This document shows, piece by piece, positions 17,521 to 26,435 of a DNA stretch of 64,000 nucleotides. Every line of letters starts with the position of its first letter. Position 1 is the first letter of the stretch. The stretch covers positions 1-64,000 of the forward strand of contig NZ_PQSS01000029.1 of NCBI RefSeq assembly GCF_002920535.1, read 5' to 3'. Source of the stretch: Streptomyces sp. Ru71. Lineage in GTDB: Bacteria; Actinomycetota; Actinomycetes; Streptomycetales; Streptomycetaceae. A program made the translations under genes and the position numbers. The notes beneath the pieces were generated by a model. It did no database searches. It was not told where the DNA came from and was given only the letters and a program-made list of their open reading frames with translations.

Positions 17521-18627
17521 ATGGCTGACGATCCCGCACGCGCGGACGCGTGGCGCATGGCGGAGCTGGAGCGCGAGGTCTCGCAGCTTCGCCGCAGCAA
17601 CGAGGCCCTGCGGGAGTACGTGGCCCAGGAGCTGGAACGTCGCGACGACGAACTCTCCCGGCCCGCGCCGCGCATCCCCGAACCACCGCGTCCCCTGGTC
17701 GAGTTCCGCGTCCTCGGCCCCATCGAGGCCGTCGTCGGCGGCCGTCTCGTCGACCCGGGAGCGCCCAAGCAGCGCGCCCTGCTGGCGCTGCTGGTCAGCA
17801 AGGTGGGCGAGCCGGTGGCCGTCGACGTGATCGTGGAGGAGCTGTGGGCCGGGAAGGCGCCGCCGTCGGCGATCGCCTCGCTGCAGGCGTACGTCGCCAA
17901 CCTGCGGCGCATGCTGGAGCCCGGCCGCGCGCCCCGCACCCCGCCGGTGGTGCTGCGCACCTACGGCCGCGGCTATCTGCTCGACGGCCGGGTCGTCGAG
18001 GTCGACGTCCACCGCTTCAGCGAGCGGGCCGTCGCCGGCTGGCAGGCGCTGGACGGGGGCGATCCGCAGGGCGCGGTCGACGAGTTCGAGGCGGCGCTGG
18101 CGCTGTGGCGCGGGCCGGCGTACGCCGAGGTGGCCGACGCCCTCGGGGTGCGGCCGGACGTGGCCCGGCTGGAGGAGCTGCGGCTGTCGGTGGTCGAGGG
18201 GCGCTGCGCGGCCCTGCTCGCGGCCGGCGCCCATGAGGTCGCGGTGGCCGAGCTGGAGGCGTTCGTGCGGGCCCATCCGCTGCGCGAGTACGGCTGTGAG
18301 CTGCTGAGCCTCGCCCTGTACCGGGCGGGCCGGCAGGCCGACGCGTTGACGGTGCTGCGCACCAACCAGCGACGGCTGGCCAAGGAGCTGGGGATCGATC
18401 CGCGGCCGTCGCTGCGGCTGCTGGAGAAGCAGATCCTCGACCAGGCGCCGTCCCTGCGCTGGCGCGAGCGTCCCACGGCGGTCGCGAAGCCGGCCAGGCC
18501 CCGCGGGCCTCGCGTGGCGGCGTGGCCCGCACCCGCCGGGCCCGAGCCGTCCGCCCGCGCGGCGGACACCGCCGAGCGCCGGGTGCCCTGGGCCGCGCTG
18601 GCCGGCACCGGGCCGGCCGCGGGCTGA
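17521..18627 (+). CDS. SARP-family regulator with N-terminal coiled coil (SARP 3)
   Basis: 368 residues. Residues about 10-45 are a heptad coiled coil (MAELEREVSQLRRSNEALR) resembling the leucine zipper of IS3-family OrfA transposase proteins. A linker leads to the winged helix (about 60-135: VEFRVLGPIEA, APKQRALLALLVSKVG, LQAYVANLRRML), then a BTAD (about 150-310: LALWRGPAYAEVAD, LEELRL, YRAGRQADALTVLR) and a basic, Pro-rich tail. It is paralogous to the regulator at 23098. The ATG at 17521 is chosen because TGGGGG precedes it; ATG 17500 is an alternative. The 11-bp repeats upstream suggest control by itself or another SARP. Confidence 0.9.
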   Translation: MADDPARADAWRMAELEREVSQLRRSNEALREYVAQELERRDDELSRPAPRIPEPPRPLVEFRVLGPIEAVVGGRLVDPGAPKQRALLALLVSKVGEPVAVDVIVEELWAGKAPPSAIASLQAYVANLRRMLEPGRAPRTPPVVLRTYGRGYLLDGRVVEVDVHRFSERAVAGWQALDGGDPQGAVDEFEAALALWRGPAYAEVADALGVRPDVARLEELRLSVVEGRCAALLAAGAHEVAVAELEAFVRAHPLREYGCELLSLALYRAGRQADALTVLRTNQRRLAKELGIDPRPSLRLLEKQILDQAPSLRWRERPTAVAKPARPRGPRVAAWPAPAGPEPSARAADTAERRVPWAALAGTGPAAG

Positions 18628-18632
18628 CCCTC

Positions 18633-18672
18633 CACGGCAGTCCCCCTCGGCCCACCGAGGGGGACTGCCGTG
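18633..18672. terminator. Strong bidirectional terminator between convergent genes
   Basis: 18-bp perfect stem (CACGGCAGTCCCCCTCGG / CCGAGGGGGACTGCCGTG) with a 4-nt loop, just after the SARP 3 stop and before the end of the minus-strand SnoaL-like gene. Confidence 0.85.
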
Positions 18673-18696
18673 CCGCGTCACCGCGGGCGGTGGCCC

Positions 18697-19149
18697 TCAC
18701 GCATGCTCGGCCCGGCGCGGCGGCGAGCCGGCCAGCGGGGAGGAGTCCTCGTAGCGGACCTCGTAGACGCGCTCGGCGAACTTCCAGCCCTCACCGGTGC
18801 GCTGGTAGCGGTCGTGGTAGATGGCGTAGTTCATCCCGCCCCGCCCGTCGACGGCACGTCCGATCTCCGTCATGTACGCGCGGCCGGAGGCGGTGTCGCC
18901 GTCCAGCTCGATCAGGCCCGGGTGCGTGTTCTGCACGAGGAAGTCCACCACGTGCGGCACCCGCCTGCCCCAGGCGCGGATCGCCTCGCGCCCCTCAAGG
19001 TCGACGGGGATGTTCGGCATGCGCAAAGCGCCGTCCGGTGTGAACAGCAGGGCCATCCGGTCGTAGTCGCGCATCATCGTCGCATCCGTGAACTCACCGC
19101 GCAGCGCCTCGATCTCGACGCGGTCGGCGATGGCTTGCAGGTCCCTCAT
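18697..19149 (-). CDS. SnoaL-like (NTF2-fold) protein
   Basis: 150 residues, about the size of SnoaL_4/NTF2-like cone proteins. It begins with IADRVEIEALRGEFTDATMMRDYDRMALLFTPD in substance (a helix, then the DYDRMALLFTPDGAL pattern typical of the family) and ends with FAERVYEVRYEDSS. Members act as polyketide cyclases, hydroxylases or isomerases on aromatic substrates; the chemistry cannot be read from sequence. The start ATG follows GAAGGAAG. It is divergent from the BBE-like oxidase gene, and paired 11-bp TTGG repeats in the shared gap point toward it. Confidence 0.85.
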   Translation of the reverse strand: MRDLQAIADRVEIEALRGEFTDATMMRDYDRMALLFTPDGALRMPNIPVDLEGREAIRAWGRRVPHVVDFLVQNTHPGLIELDGDTASGRAYMTEIGRAVDGRGGMNYAIYHDRYQRTGEGWKFAERVYEVRYEDSSPLAGSPPRRAEHA

Positions 19150-19327
19150 CGCTCACTTCCTTCTCAGTGCCTCGAACACCGTGCACGACCGGCTCGCACC
19201 GCCATGGAGGTGCCGGGCTTCCGTGTTCGTCTTGACAGGTAGACGGTGCGGTGCCGGGCGAATGTGACGGGGTTTCACGGACGAGTGAACGTGTGCGAAA
19301 AGGACATTCGACGGCCGGGCGAGCGGA

Positions 19328-19344
19328 CCAAGTCGGCGCCAAGT
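19328..19344 (-). promoter_or_regulatory. Paired ACTTGG repeats, 11-bp spacing (SARP operator)
   Basis: On the minus strand ACTTGGCGCCG is followed directly by ACTTGGTCCGC (CCAAGT on the plus strand at 19328 and 19339). It is the main feature of the 365-bp divergent gap between the SnoaL-like gene and the flavin oxidase gene and could serve either. Confidence 0.65.
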
Positions 19345-19514
19345 CCACGCGCCTACGCTCGCGATGGCGTCAATGGCGTCCACAGAAGTCGTACGTCACG
19401 TACGTCATGCGCCTGGAAGCGGCCTCGCGGCCGCCGGGGCGGCCGACCGGCACCAAATGCGCCGACCTTGCGTGCCCCGGCGGCCCGAGACACCCCCACA
19501 TGAAAGGAAAGCGC

Positions 19515-21032
19515 ATGGTCAATCGGCGATCCTTCCTCGTCGGCGCGGGCGGGGCGGCGCTGGCCGCGACCGGGCTGGCCAGCCCCGCGTTCGCCCGGTC
19601 CTCCCGCGGCGGCAAGTGGCACCGGCTGAGCCACCACCTCGGGGGACGGCTGGTGCTGCCGTCGGACGCGGACTATCCGACGGCGAAACAGCTCTACCTC
19701 GCCCAGTTCGACCACATCCATCCGCAGGCGATCGCCTACTGCACCTCGCCCGCCGACGTGGCGCTGTGCCTGCGCTTCGCCGAGTACCACGACGTGCCCA
19801 TCGCCGTGCGCAGCGGCGGCAACTGTGCCGGCGGCTACTCCACGAAGCCGGACAGTCTCGTCATCGACGTGTCGCAGATGAACCAGATCTCCATCGGCTC
19901 GAAGTCCGTGAAGCTCGGGCCGGGGGCGGCGCTCGTCGACATCACCGACAAGCTCTCGCGCAACGGGCTGTCCATCGCCGACGGCTACTGCCCGTCCGTG
20001 GCGGCCGGCGGATTCCTCAGCGGCGGTGGCGCGGGCCCGTTCACCCGGGCCATGGGCATGGCCACCGACAGCGTGACCAAGGCGCAGGTGGTCCTCGCCG
20101 ACGGCCGCCTCGTCACCGCCTCACCGCACGAGAACCCCGACCTCTACTGGGCCGTACGCGGCGGCGGAGGCGGCAACTTCGGCGTCGTGACCGGATACCA
20201 GATCACCCCCGAACCGCTCACCGACCTCGACACCTGCACCCTCTTCTGGCCCTGGGACCAGGGGCTGGAGGTGTTCGAGGGCTGGTCGAAGTGGCAGGCC
20301 GACGCACCGTGGGCGATCGGCAGCGCGCTGCTGATCACGCTCATGGACGCCGCGCCCGGCAAGGTCCCGGTGCTGTCCGTCTTCATGGGCTCGGTGGACA
20401 CCGGCGGCATCCTGGCCCCGGAGGTCGAGCGGCTCATCTCGCTGGTCGGCCGTCCTCCGGCGCGGCGGCAGCCCGTCAAGGCGCCGTACAAGAAGATCAT
20501 GATGGGCTTCTACAACTGCGACGACAAGACGGTCGACGAGTGCCACCGCGTGAGCACGTGGCCCGACGCCCTGCTGCCTCGGATGGAGTACGGCATCTGG
20601 CGCAGCCGCCTGTTCAGCAAGCCGCTGCCGCGCGGGGGATGGTCGGACGTCCTGCAGGTGTTCGAGGACGAGAGGTGGCCGGGGCAGATGCGCCAGCTGC
20701 AGCTCGTCACCATGGGCGGCAAGGCCAACACCGTCGCCCGCGACGCCACCGCGTTCGTGCACCGCGACACCATCTTCTCCATCGCCTACCTCGCCGCGAA
20801 CTACACCGGGCCGGTCTCCGCCGAGACGGTGACCTCGGCGGAACACTTCGCCGACACCGGCTTCAACGTGATCGACCCGTACTCCAACGGCGAGACGTAC
20901 CTGAACTTCTACGACCCCCGCGACCCGAACTGGGAGAAGTCCTACTACGCCGAGAACTACCCCCGCCTGATGCGGATCAAGGACAAGTACGACCCGTACA
21001 ACATCTTCAACCACGACCAGAGCGTGCGGTGA
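19515..21032 (+). CDS. Secreted BBE-like FAD-linked oxidase with only the cysteinyl flavin site
   Basis: 505 residues. It starts with a twin-arginine signal (NRRSFLVGAGGAALAATG, cleavage near AFA-RS). The FAD_binding_4 (PCMH) domain spans about 70-240 and a BBE domain with NFYDPRDPNW and DKYDPYNIFN ends the protein. The family flavinylating His in RSGGH is Asn103 (RSGGNCAGGY), while the Cys159 site GYCPSVAAGG is kept, so the flavin is probably held by one bond. Such enzymes do oxidative cyclizations or alcohol oxidations, including oxidocyclization of prenylated phenols, so a late ring closure outside the cytoplasm is plausible. ATG 19515 follows GAAAGGAAAG. Its sequence is well supported; its substrate is not. 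Confidence 0.92.
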   Translation: MVNRRSFLVGAGGAALAATGLASPAFARSSRGGKWHRLSHHLGGRLVLPSDADYPTAKQLYLAQFDHIHPQAIAYCTSPADVALCLRFAEYHDVPIAVRSGGNCAGGYSTKPDSLVIDVSQMNQISIGSKSVKLGPGAALVDITDKLSRNGLSIADGYCPSVAAGGFLSGGGAGPFTRAMGMATDSVTKAQVVLADGRLVTASPHENPDLYWAVRGGGGGNFGVVTGYQITPEPLTDLDTCTLFWPWDQGLEVFEGWSKWQADAPWAIGSALLITLMDAAPGKVPVLSVFMGSVDTGGILAPEVERLISLVGRPPARRQPVKAPYKKIMMGFYNCDDKTVDECHRVSTWPDALLPRMEYGIWRSRLFSKPLPRGGWSDVLQVFEDERWPGQMRQLQLVTMGGKANTVARDATAFVHRDTIFSIAYLAANYTGPVSAETVTSAEHFADTGFNVIDPYSNGETYLNFYDPRDPNWEKSYYAENYPRLMRIKDKYDPYNIFNHDQSVR

Positions 21033-21054
21033 TCCGCGCGTAGGGCGCCGCGCT

Positions 21055-21093
21055 GGTGCGGCCCGGCACGGCGCATGCCGGCCGGGCCGCACC
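21055..21093 (+). terminator. Stem-loop terminator after the flavin oxidase gene
   Basis: 13-bp perfect stem (GGTGCGGCCCGGC / GCCGGGCCGCACC), 13-nt loop, 22 bp after the stop. The remaining 294 bp up to the next gene (21388) show no recognisable operator. Confidence 0.75.
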
Positions 21094-21387
21094 GGCCTGT
21101 CAGGTGCCCGCCCGCGCTCGACCGGACCTCAAGTCCGCCGACCGATACTCGGGGCTCCAGGACGGCACGGACCCATGGAGGCTGCGCTTCCTCGCTCCCA
21201 GACACCGCCCCCCATGCCGTCGCTCCGGCGAACGATCTCATCGGCAGCGCCCTTCTCAGCCGCCGGCGGCCACCTGTCCTCGACCGGCGAGGAGATCCCC
21301 CCACCCAGTCGCACCACCGGGGCAGGCCCTGGCCGCAGGGCCACCTGTCGCTGTCGGACTCCGAAGAGAACCAGGGAAGTTGAGGGC

Positions 21388-22467
21388 ATGACCAGCACCC
21401 GTACCAGCCCCGCGGAGGCCGTCGAGGACGCACTCCGCCAGTTCTTCGCCGCGCGCCGGGCCGAGGCCGCGGCGATCGGCCCGGCCTGCGCCGACGTGGT
21501 CGCCGAGTTGGAGACCTACGTGCTGCGCGGCGGCAAGCGCGTGCGCCCGACCTTCACCTGGCTCGGCTGGCTCGGCGCCGGGGGCGACGAGGACGGCGAC
21601 CTGGCGCAGGCGGTGGTGCGCACCGGCGCCGCGCTGGAACTCTTCCACGCCTACGGCCTCATCCACGACGACGTCATCGACGCCTCCCCCACCCGCCGCG
21701 GCGCCCCCGCCGCACACGTGCTGTTCGCCGAACGGCACCGGGACCGCTGCTGGAACGGGGACGCGGAGCTGTTCGGCACGGGCACCGCGATCCTGATCGG
21801 CGACCTCGCCCAGGGCTGGGCCGACGACCTGATCCGCGAGTCCGGGCTGCCGGCGCCGGCTCAGGCGCGGGTGGCCCCGGTGTGGTCGGCCCTGCGCACC
21901 GAGGTGCTGTGCGGCCAGCTGCTCGACGTCACGGCCGAGGCGGCGGGCGCCGAGGACATCGACACACCGCTGCGGGTCAACCAGTACAAGACGGCCTCCT
22001 ACACGGTGGAGCGCCCGCTGCACATCGGCGCGGCGATCGCGGGCGCGGACGCCGGGCTGGTCGCCGCCTACCGGGCCTTCGGGCGGGACGTCGGCGTCGC
22101 GTTCCAGCTGCGCGACGACCTGCTGGGTGTCTTCGGCGCCTTCGAGGAGACCGGCAAGCCCTCCGGCGGGGACCTGGTGCAGGGCAAGCGCACCATGCTG
22201 CTCGCGGTCGCGCTCAAGTACGCCGACGAGCAGGACCCGGACGCGGCGAAGTTCCTCCGGGCCAGGATCGGGACGCCGATCACCGACGAGGAACTGGCCG
22301 CGCTGCGCGCTGTCATCACCGACGTCGGAGCGGTGGACCACATCGAGCGCGACATCGCCCGGCGCACCGACCGGGCGCTGGCCACGCTGCGGGCGAGCAG
22401 CGCGACCGACTACGCCAAGGAGCAGCTGACCGCCATGGCGATCAGCGCGACCCAGCGCAGGTCATGA
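21388..22467 (+). CDS. Polyprenyl diphosphate synthase 1 (probably short chain, FPP/GGPP)
   Basis: 359 residues, trans-isoprenyl diphosphate synthase. The first Asp-rich motif is LIHDDVIDASPTRRG and the second is FQLRDDLLGVFG; GGKRVRP carries the IPP-binding residues. The residue five before the first motif is Tyr (AYGLIHDD), a bulky position associated with shorter products, whereas the second synthase (50559) has Ser there. The ATG at 21388 follows GGGAAGTTGAGGG. It would elongate DMAPP from the mevalonate operon. Product length is inference. Confidence 0.93.
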   Translation: MTSTRTSPAEAVEDALRQFFAARRAEAAAIGPACADVVAELETYVLRGGKRVRPTFTWLGWLGAGGDEDGDLAQAVVRTGAALELFHAYGLIHDDVIDASPTRRGAPAAHVLFAERHRDRCWNGDAELFGTGTAILIGDLAQGWADDLIRESGLPAPAQARVAPVWSALRTEVLCGQLLDVTAEAAGAEDIDTPLRVNQYKTASYTVERPLHIGAAIAGADAGLVAAYRAFGRDVGVAFQLRDDLLGVFGAFEETGKPSGGDLVQGKRTMLLAVALKYADEQDPDAAKFLRARIGTPITDEELAALRAVITDVGAVDHIERDIARRTDRALATLRASSATDYAKEQLTAMAISATQRRS

Positions 22468-22572
22468 CGGCGAGCGCCCCCGCCGAGGCGCACCGGGCGG
22501 ACCCGCCCGCGTGTGCCTCACCAGCGGCGGGCGCAGCGCCCGGAGTTGCGGGGGCGGCGGTGACGCGCCGAC

Positions 22573-22620
22573 GGCCGGGCGCCGGGCGGGAGGGCTCCAC
22601 CACCCGCCGCGCGCCCGGCC
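22573..22620 (+). terminator. GC-rich hairpin after polyprenyl diphosphate synthase 1
   Basis: Arms GGCCGGGCGC and GCGCCCGGCC are separated by 28 nt that contain further self-complementary GC runs. It lies directly upstream of promoter module A, so it probably insulates that promoter. Confidence 0.5.
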
Positions 22621-22630
22621 GGCGTGTGCC

Positions 22631-22730
22631 AGGTCACCATTGGCGGGCTCTTGGCGGGCAGTTGTCTGCCGTGTCACAATTCCGGCACGCCTTCCCTGCC
22701 CGAAATCCGCTGTACGGCGGTTGAACGCGT
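22631..22730 (+). promoter_or_regulatory. Shared promoter module, copy A, upstream of SARP 4
   Basis: AGGTCACC, then TTGGCGG at 22640 and again at 22651 (exact 11-bp repeat), GTGTCACAAT (22671-22680), CCCTGCCCGAAATCCGCTG, GGCGG and ACGCGT. It matches copies at 17156-17254 (minus strand) and 36875-36972. The 630-bp gap 22468-23097 contains nothing else recognisable. The leader to the SARP gene would be long, about 400 nt. Confidence 0.75.
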
Positions 22731-23097
22731 CGCGGGAGCGGCGGGCCACAAGGCGAAGACCGACGCGGCCGGCGACGGCGTGGGCGACGACGAGATCCCT
22801 TCGAGCCCGCCTCGCTGAGCCCGGAAACGGCCGCCGAGGCGGCCGCCACCTCCATCACCGCACACCCGCCGGCGGCCCATGGGCGCGGGCGGGCCCTGCC
22901 TGTGTCCACGGCACGGTGCGTCCCCGAGCACGCTCACCGAACTGCCCTGCACGGTTCCGGCATGCCCGACATCCTCCCTCCCGCCCGGAGAATCTCGTGC
23001 TGCCCGTGACACCTGTGCAGATTCCCCAATGTCCCGCATCTCGCTTGCCGCCGGCTTGGCGTCGGCTGGGCTCCGGCTCCGTGAACGAAGGAGTGAC

Positions 23098-24231
23098 ATG
23101 CTGAAAGGCTCAGAGATGGCGAACAAGGAATTCAACTACTGCACGACGGGCGCCGGCTCCGCAGCGCTCGGCAGGCCCGGGGTGTACGTCATCCCCGGGC
23201 AGCGGTCGGCGGGCGGCAACGGCGATGCGCGCCGCATCGCCGAGCTGGAGCGCGAAGTGCGCGAACTGCGGCGGATGAACGAGACGCTGAAGATGTACTT
23301 CGCCAGGGCTCTCGACCTCGACCTGCCTCACCCCGGTGCGGGCCGGGAGACGAGGGTGCCCGGCAGCGGCGTGGAGGCCGAGCCCGCCTTTCGGGGCATG
23401 CCGGTCTCCGCGGCGGGCCGCGGCGGGGCGCAGCAGCGCGACAGCGCGGACACGGCCCCGGCCCGGGTGGAGTTGCGGGTGCTGGGCCCGATGGAGGCGA
23501 GCGTCGGCGGCCGGGCGGTGGACCTGGGGGCGCCGAAGCAGCGTGCCGCTCTCGCGCTGCTGGTCAGCCAGGTGGGCCGGCCGGTGTCGGTCGATGTGAT
23601 GCTGGAGGAGCTGTGGGAGGGGCAGCCGCCGCCGTCGGCGATGACGTCGCTGCACGCATACGTGGCCAATCTGCGCCGGGTGCTGGAGCCCGATCGTCCG
23701 CCGCGCAAGCCGGCGACGGTGCTGCGCACGCGCGGCCGGGGCTATCTGCTGGACGGCCGGGTCGTGGAGGTCGACGCCCGCCGCTTCAGCGAGCGTGCGA
23801 CGGCCGGCTGGCAGGCCTTGGACCGGGGCGACCTGCGGCGCGCGCTGGGCGCGTTCGAGGCGGGGCTGGCGCTGTGGCGCGGGCAGGCCTACGCGGAGGT
23901 GGCCGACACCGCCCAGGTGGCTCCGGAACGGGTCCGGCTGGAGGAGCTGCGGCTGTCGGCCACCGAGGGCCGCTGTGCGGCGCTGATCGCCGTGGGCGCC
24001 TACGAGGTAGCGGTGTCCGAGCTGGCGGCCTTCACCCGGACCCATCCGCTGCGCGAATACGGCTGTGAGCTGCTCAGTCTGGCGTTGTACCGGGCCGGAC
24101 GGCAGGCGGACGCGCTGGCCGTGCTGCGCACCCATCACAAGCGGATGGCGCAGGAGCTGGGCATCGACCCCAGTCCGGCGCTGCAGCACCTCGAAAGCGA
24201 GATCCTGCGTCAGGCGCCGGAGTTGGGCTGA
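23098..24231 (+). CDS. SARP-family regulator with N-terminal coiled coil (SARP 4)
   Basis: 377 residues. Residues 40-75 contain RIAELEREVRELRRMNETLK followed by YFARALDLD, closely like the leucine-zipper end of IS3-type OrfA proteins. A Gly/Ala-rich linker leads to the winged helix (about 120-200: VELRVLGPMEA, APKQRAALALLVSQVG, LHAYVANLRRVL) and a BTAD (about 215-370: LALWRGQAYAEVAD, LEELRL, YRAGRQADALAVLR). It is a paralogue of the regulator at 17521. The ATG at 23098 follows GAAGGAG. It has the same promoter module as the mevalonate and THN operons, so all three may be co-activated or self-amplified. Confidence 0.9.
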   Translation: MLKGSEMANKEFNYCTTGAGSAALGRPGVYVIPGQRSAGGNGDARRIAELEREVRELRRMNETLKMYFARALDLDLPHPGAGRETRVPGSGVEAEPAFRGMPVSAAGRGGAQQRDSADTAPARVELRVLGPMEASVGGRAVDLGAPKQRAALALLVSQVGRPVSVDVMLEELWEGQPPPSAMTSLHAYVANLRRVLEPDRPPRKPATVLRTRGRGYLLDGRVVEVDARRFSERATAGWQALDRGDLRRALGAFEAGLALWRGQAYAEVADTAQVAPERVRLEELRLSATEGRCAALIAVGAYEVAVSELAAFTRTHPLREYGCELLSLALYRAGRQADALAVLRTHHKRMAQELGIDPSPALQHLESEILRQAPELG

Positions 24232-24263
24232 GGCCGCCCCGCCGCCGCGTCCCGGCCCCGCCG

Positions 24264-24289
24264 GGCCTCCCGGCTCGTGCCGGAAGGCC
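24264..24289. terminator. Bidirectional terminator between SARP 4 and the MMPL transporter
   Basis: 11-bp stem with one mismatch (GGCCTCCCGGC / GCCGGAAGGCC), 4-nt loop, in the 72-bp gap between convergent genes. Confidence 0.65.
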
Positions 24290-24303
24290 GTGGCGCGAGG
24301 TCG

Positions 24304-26418
24304 TCAGCTGCCCTCAAGGGCGGGTTCGAGGCCGGGGGTGTTGACCGGAGCCGTGGTGTCGTCGTCGTGGCGCCGGAAGAGTTTGCTGGGCCACCACATC
24401 CACCGGCCCACGTCCAGGGTCAGCGCGGTGACCAGCACCGATCGGACGATCATGGTGTCCAGCAGCACGCCGAACGCCACCGTGAAGCCCAGCTCGGCCG
24501 CGAACAGCAGCGGCAGGGAGGCCATCGCCGCGAACGTGCCGGCCAGCACCAGACCCGCCGAGGTGATCACACCGCCCGTGGCGGACAGACCCAGCAGCGC
24601 GCCGCGCCGGGTGCCCTGTTCCACGGTGATCTCCCGTACCCGGGTGACCAGGAAGATGTTGTAGTCGACGCCGAGTGCGACCAGGAACACGAACGCCAGC
24701 AGCGGGAAGGAGGCGTCCGCCCCGGCGAAGTGGAACACGTGGTTGAACATCAGGCTGCTCACACCGAGGGCCGCGGCGAACGACAGCACCACCGTCGCCA
24801 TGAGCAGCAGCGGAGCGACGATCGCCCGCAGCAGCAGGGCGAGGATGAGGAACACCACGGCGAGCACGATCGGGATGATCACCTTCGAGTCGCGGCCGGC
24901 CGCGTCGCGGGTGTCCAGCGTGATCGCCGCGTTGCCGCCGACCTGCGCGTCCGCCGCCTCGATCCGGTGCACCACGTCCCGGACCTGCTTGACGGTGTCC
25001 AGGGCGGCCGCGCTGCTGGGGGCGTCCTTCAGCTCCCCGGCCAGGAGGGCGTCGGCGCCCTTGACCACCGGCGGTGAGACGTCGGCGACCCCGGGCACGC
25101 CGGCCAGCGCCGTCTTCACCTCGCCCGCCGAGGCGGCCTTGGTCACGACGTAGACGGGGTCGCCCGAGCCGGCCGGGAAGTGCCGGGCCTGGATCTCCTC
25201 GCCGACGGCCATCTGCGGCTTGTCGGTGAACTGGTCCTTGCTGGAGAGCCCGTCGGCCTTGAGCCCGACCACGGCGACCGCCATGGCGCCCAGGACGACG
25301 GCGGTCCCGATCCACACCGTGCGCGGCCGGCCGGAGATGGCGGTGCCGACCCGGCCCCAGATGCCTTCCCGGGCCGTCTCGGTCGCCCCGTACACCGGCC
25401 TGACGGGCCAGAAGATCCAGCGGCCGAAGATGACCAGGAGCGCCGGCATCAGGGTGACCATGGCGAGCAGCCCGACGACGATGCCGATGGCGCTGGCCGG
25501 CCCGAGCCCCTGCGTGGAGCGCAACGTGGCCAGCATCAGCAGCGTCAGGCTGACCGCGACGGTGGCGGCGCTGGCGATGATCGCCGGACTGCAGCGGTGC
25601 AGGGCCTCCGCCATCGCCCGGTGCCGGTCCTCGTGCCGGCGCAGCTCCTCCCGGTAGCGGGAGGTGAGCAGGAGCGCGTAGTCGGTGGCGGCGCCGAACA
25701 CCAGCACGGTCAGGATGAAGCTGGTCTGCGAGTTGACGGTGAGTCCGGCGTGCTTGGCCAGCAGATAGATCACCGCCTCGGACGCGCCGAGCGCGCCGAA
25801 CGCGGAGAGCAGGGGCAGCAGCGGCAGCACCGGGCTGCGGTAGGTGAGCAGCAGGATCACGACCACCACCAGCGCGGTGATGGCCGTCAGGCTGCCGCCG
25901 CCGCCGAAGGCCTCGACCGAGTCGGAGGCGTGCCCGGCCGGGCCGGTGACATGGAAGCCGAGGCCGTCGGCGTTCTTCTTGCCGATGTCGGTCAGGGAGC
26001 CGACGACCTCGTTGATGCCGTTCCAGCCCGTCTTGTCCTTCTGCACCTGGACCACGGTCTGGACGGCCTTGCCGTCCTTGGACTTCAGCGGACCCTGCGG
26101 CCGGCCCACCACCTTCTCCGTCCTGGCGAAGGCCTCGGCGTCCGCCCGGGCCTTGGCCATGTCCTGGGAGGTGACGCCGGTGGGACGGTCGTAGATCACG
26201 ATCGCGGGCATGGTGTCGGACCGCAGGAATTTCTCCGACCGCTCGACGACCTGGGTCGACTCCGCGTCCGCGGGCAGCCAGGCCGAGCTGTCGTTCTTCT
26301 GGACGTCGGTGAGCTTGCCGGCGAGGGTGAGGGCCGGGATCAGCAGGGCCACCCATAAGGCGAGGACGACCCATTTCGCGACCCTGCCGCTGGGCAGGGC
26401 CGCCAAGGTGCGCAGCAT
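24304..26418 (-). CDS. MMPL-family (RND-type) exporter
   Basis: 704 residues. There is one N-terminal membrane helix (VAKWVVLALWVALLIPALTL), a large external loop, a block of about five helices containing the MMPL signature (GAATDYALLLTSRYREEL), a second external loop, and a second helix block with FVFLVALGVDYNIFLVTR. The Asp-Tyr pairs in both are the proton-relay residues of the family. Likely role: efflux of the lipophilic product or self-protection. Start ATG 26418 follows AGGAG; ATG 26439, overlapping the sigma gene stop as ATGA, is an alternative. It is co-transcribed with the ECF41 sigma gene just upstream. Confidence 0.92.
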   Translation of the reverse strand: MLRTLAALPSGRVAKWVVLALWVALLIPALTLAGKLTDVQKNDSSAWLPADAESTQVVERSEKFLRSDTMPAIVIYDRPTGVTSQDMAKARADAEAFARTEKVVGRPQGPLKSKDGKAVQTVVQVQKDKTGWNGINEVVGSLTDIGKKNADGLGFHVTGPAGHASDSVEAFGGGGSLTAITALVVVVILLLTYRSPVLPLLPLLSAFGALGASEAVIYLLAKHAGLTVNSQTSFILTVLVFGAATDYALLLTSRYREELRRHEDRHRAMAEALHRCSPAIIASAATVAVSLTLLMLATLRSTQGLGPASAIGIVVGLLAMVTLMPALLVIFGRWIFWPVRPVYGATETAREGIWGRVGTAISGRPRTVWIGTAVVLGAMAVAVVGLKADGLSSKDQFTDKPQMAVGEEIQARHFPAGSGDPVYVVTKAASAGEVKTALAGVPGVADVSPPVVKGADALLAGELKDAPSSAAALDTVKQVRDVVHRIEAADAQVGGNAAITLDTRDAAGRDSKVIIPIVLAVVFLILALLLRAIVAPLLLMATVVLSFAAALGVSSLMFNHVFHFAGADASFPLLAFVFLVALGVDYNIFLVTRVREITVEQGTRRGALLGLSATGGVITSAGLVLAGTFAAMASLPLLFAAELGFTVAFGVLLDTMIVRSVLVTALTLDVGRWMWWPSKLFRRHDDDTTAPVNTPGLEPALEGS

Positions 26419-26435
26419 GCGGTGCTCCTGAACGG

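Noticed and set aside
22671..22680. TGTCACA in promoter module A (and TGTCACG/TGTCACT in B and C) as an ECF41 -35 element
   Set aside because: 16 nt downstream the three copies have CCTG or GCTG, not CGTC. The sequence seems to be part of a different promoter module.
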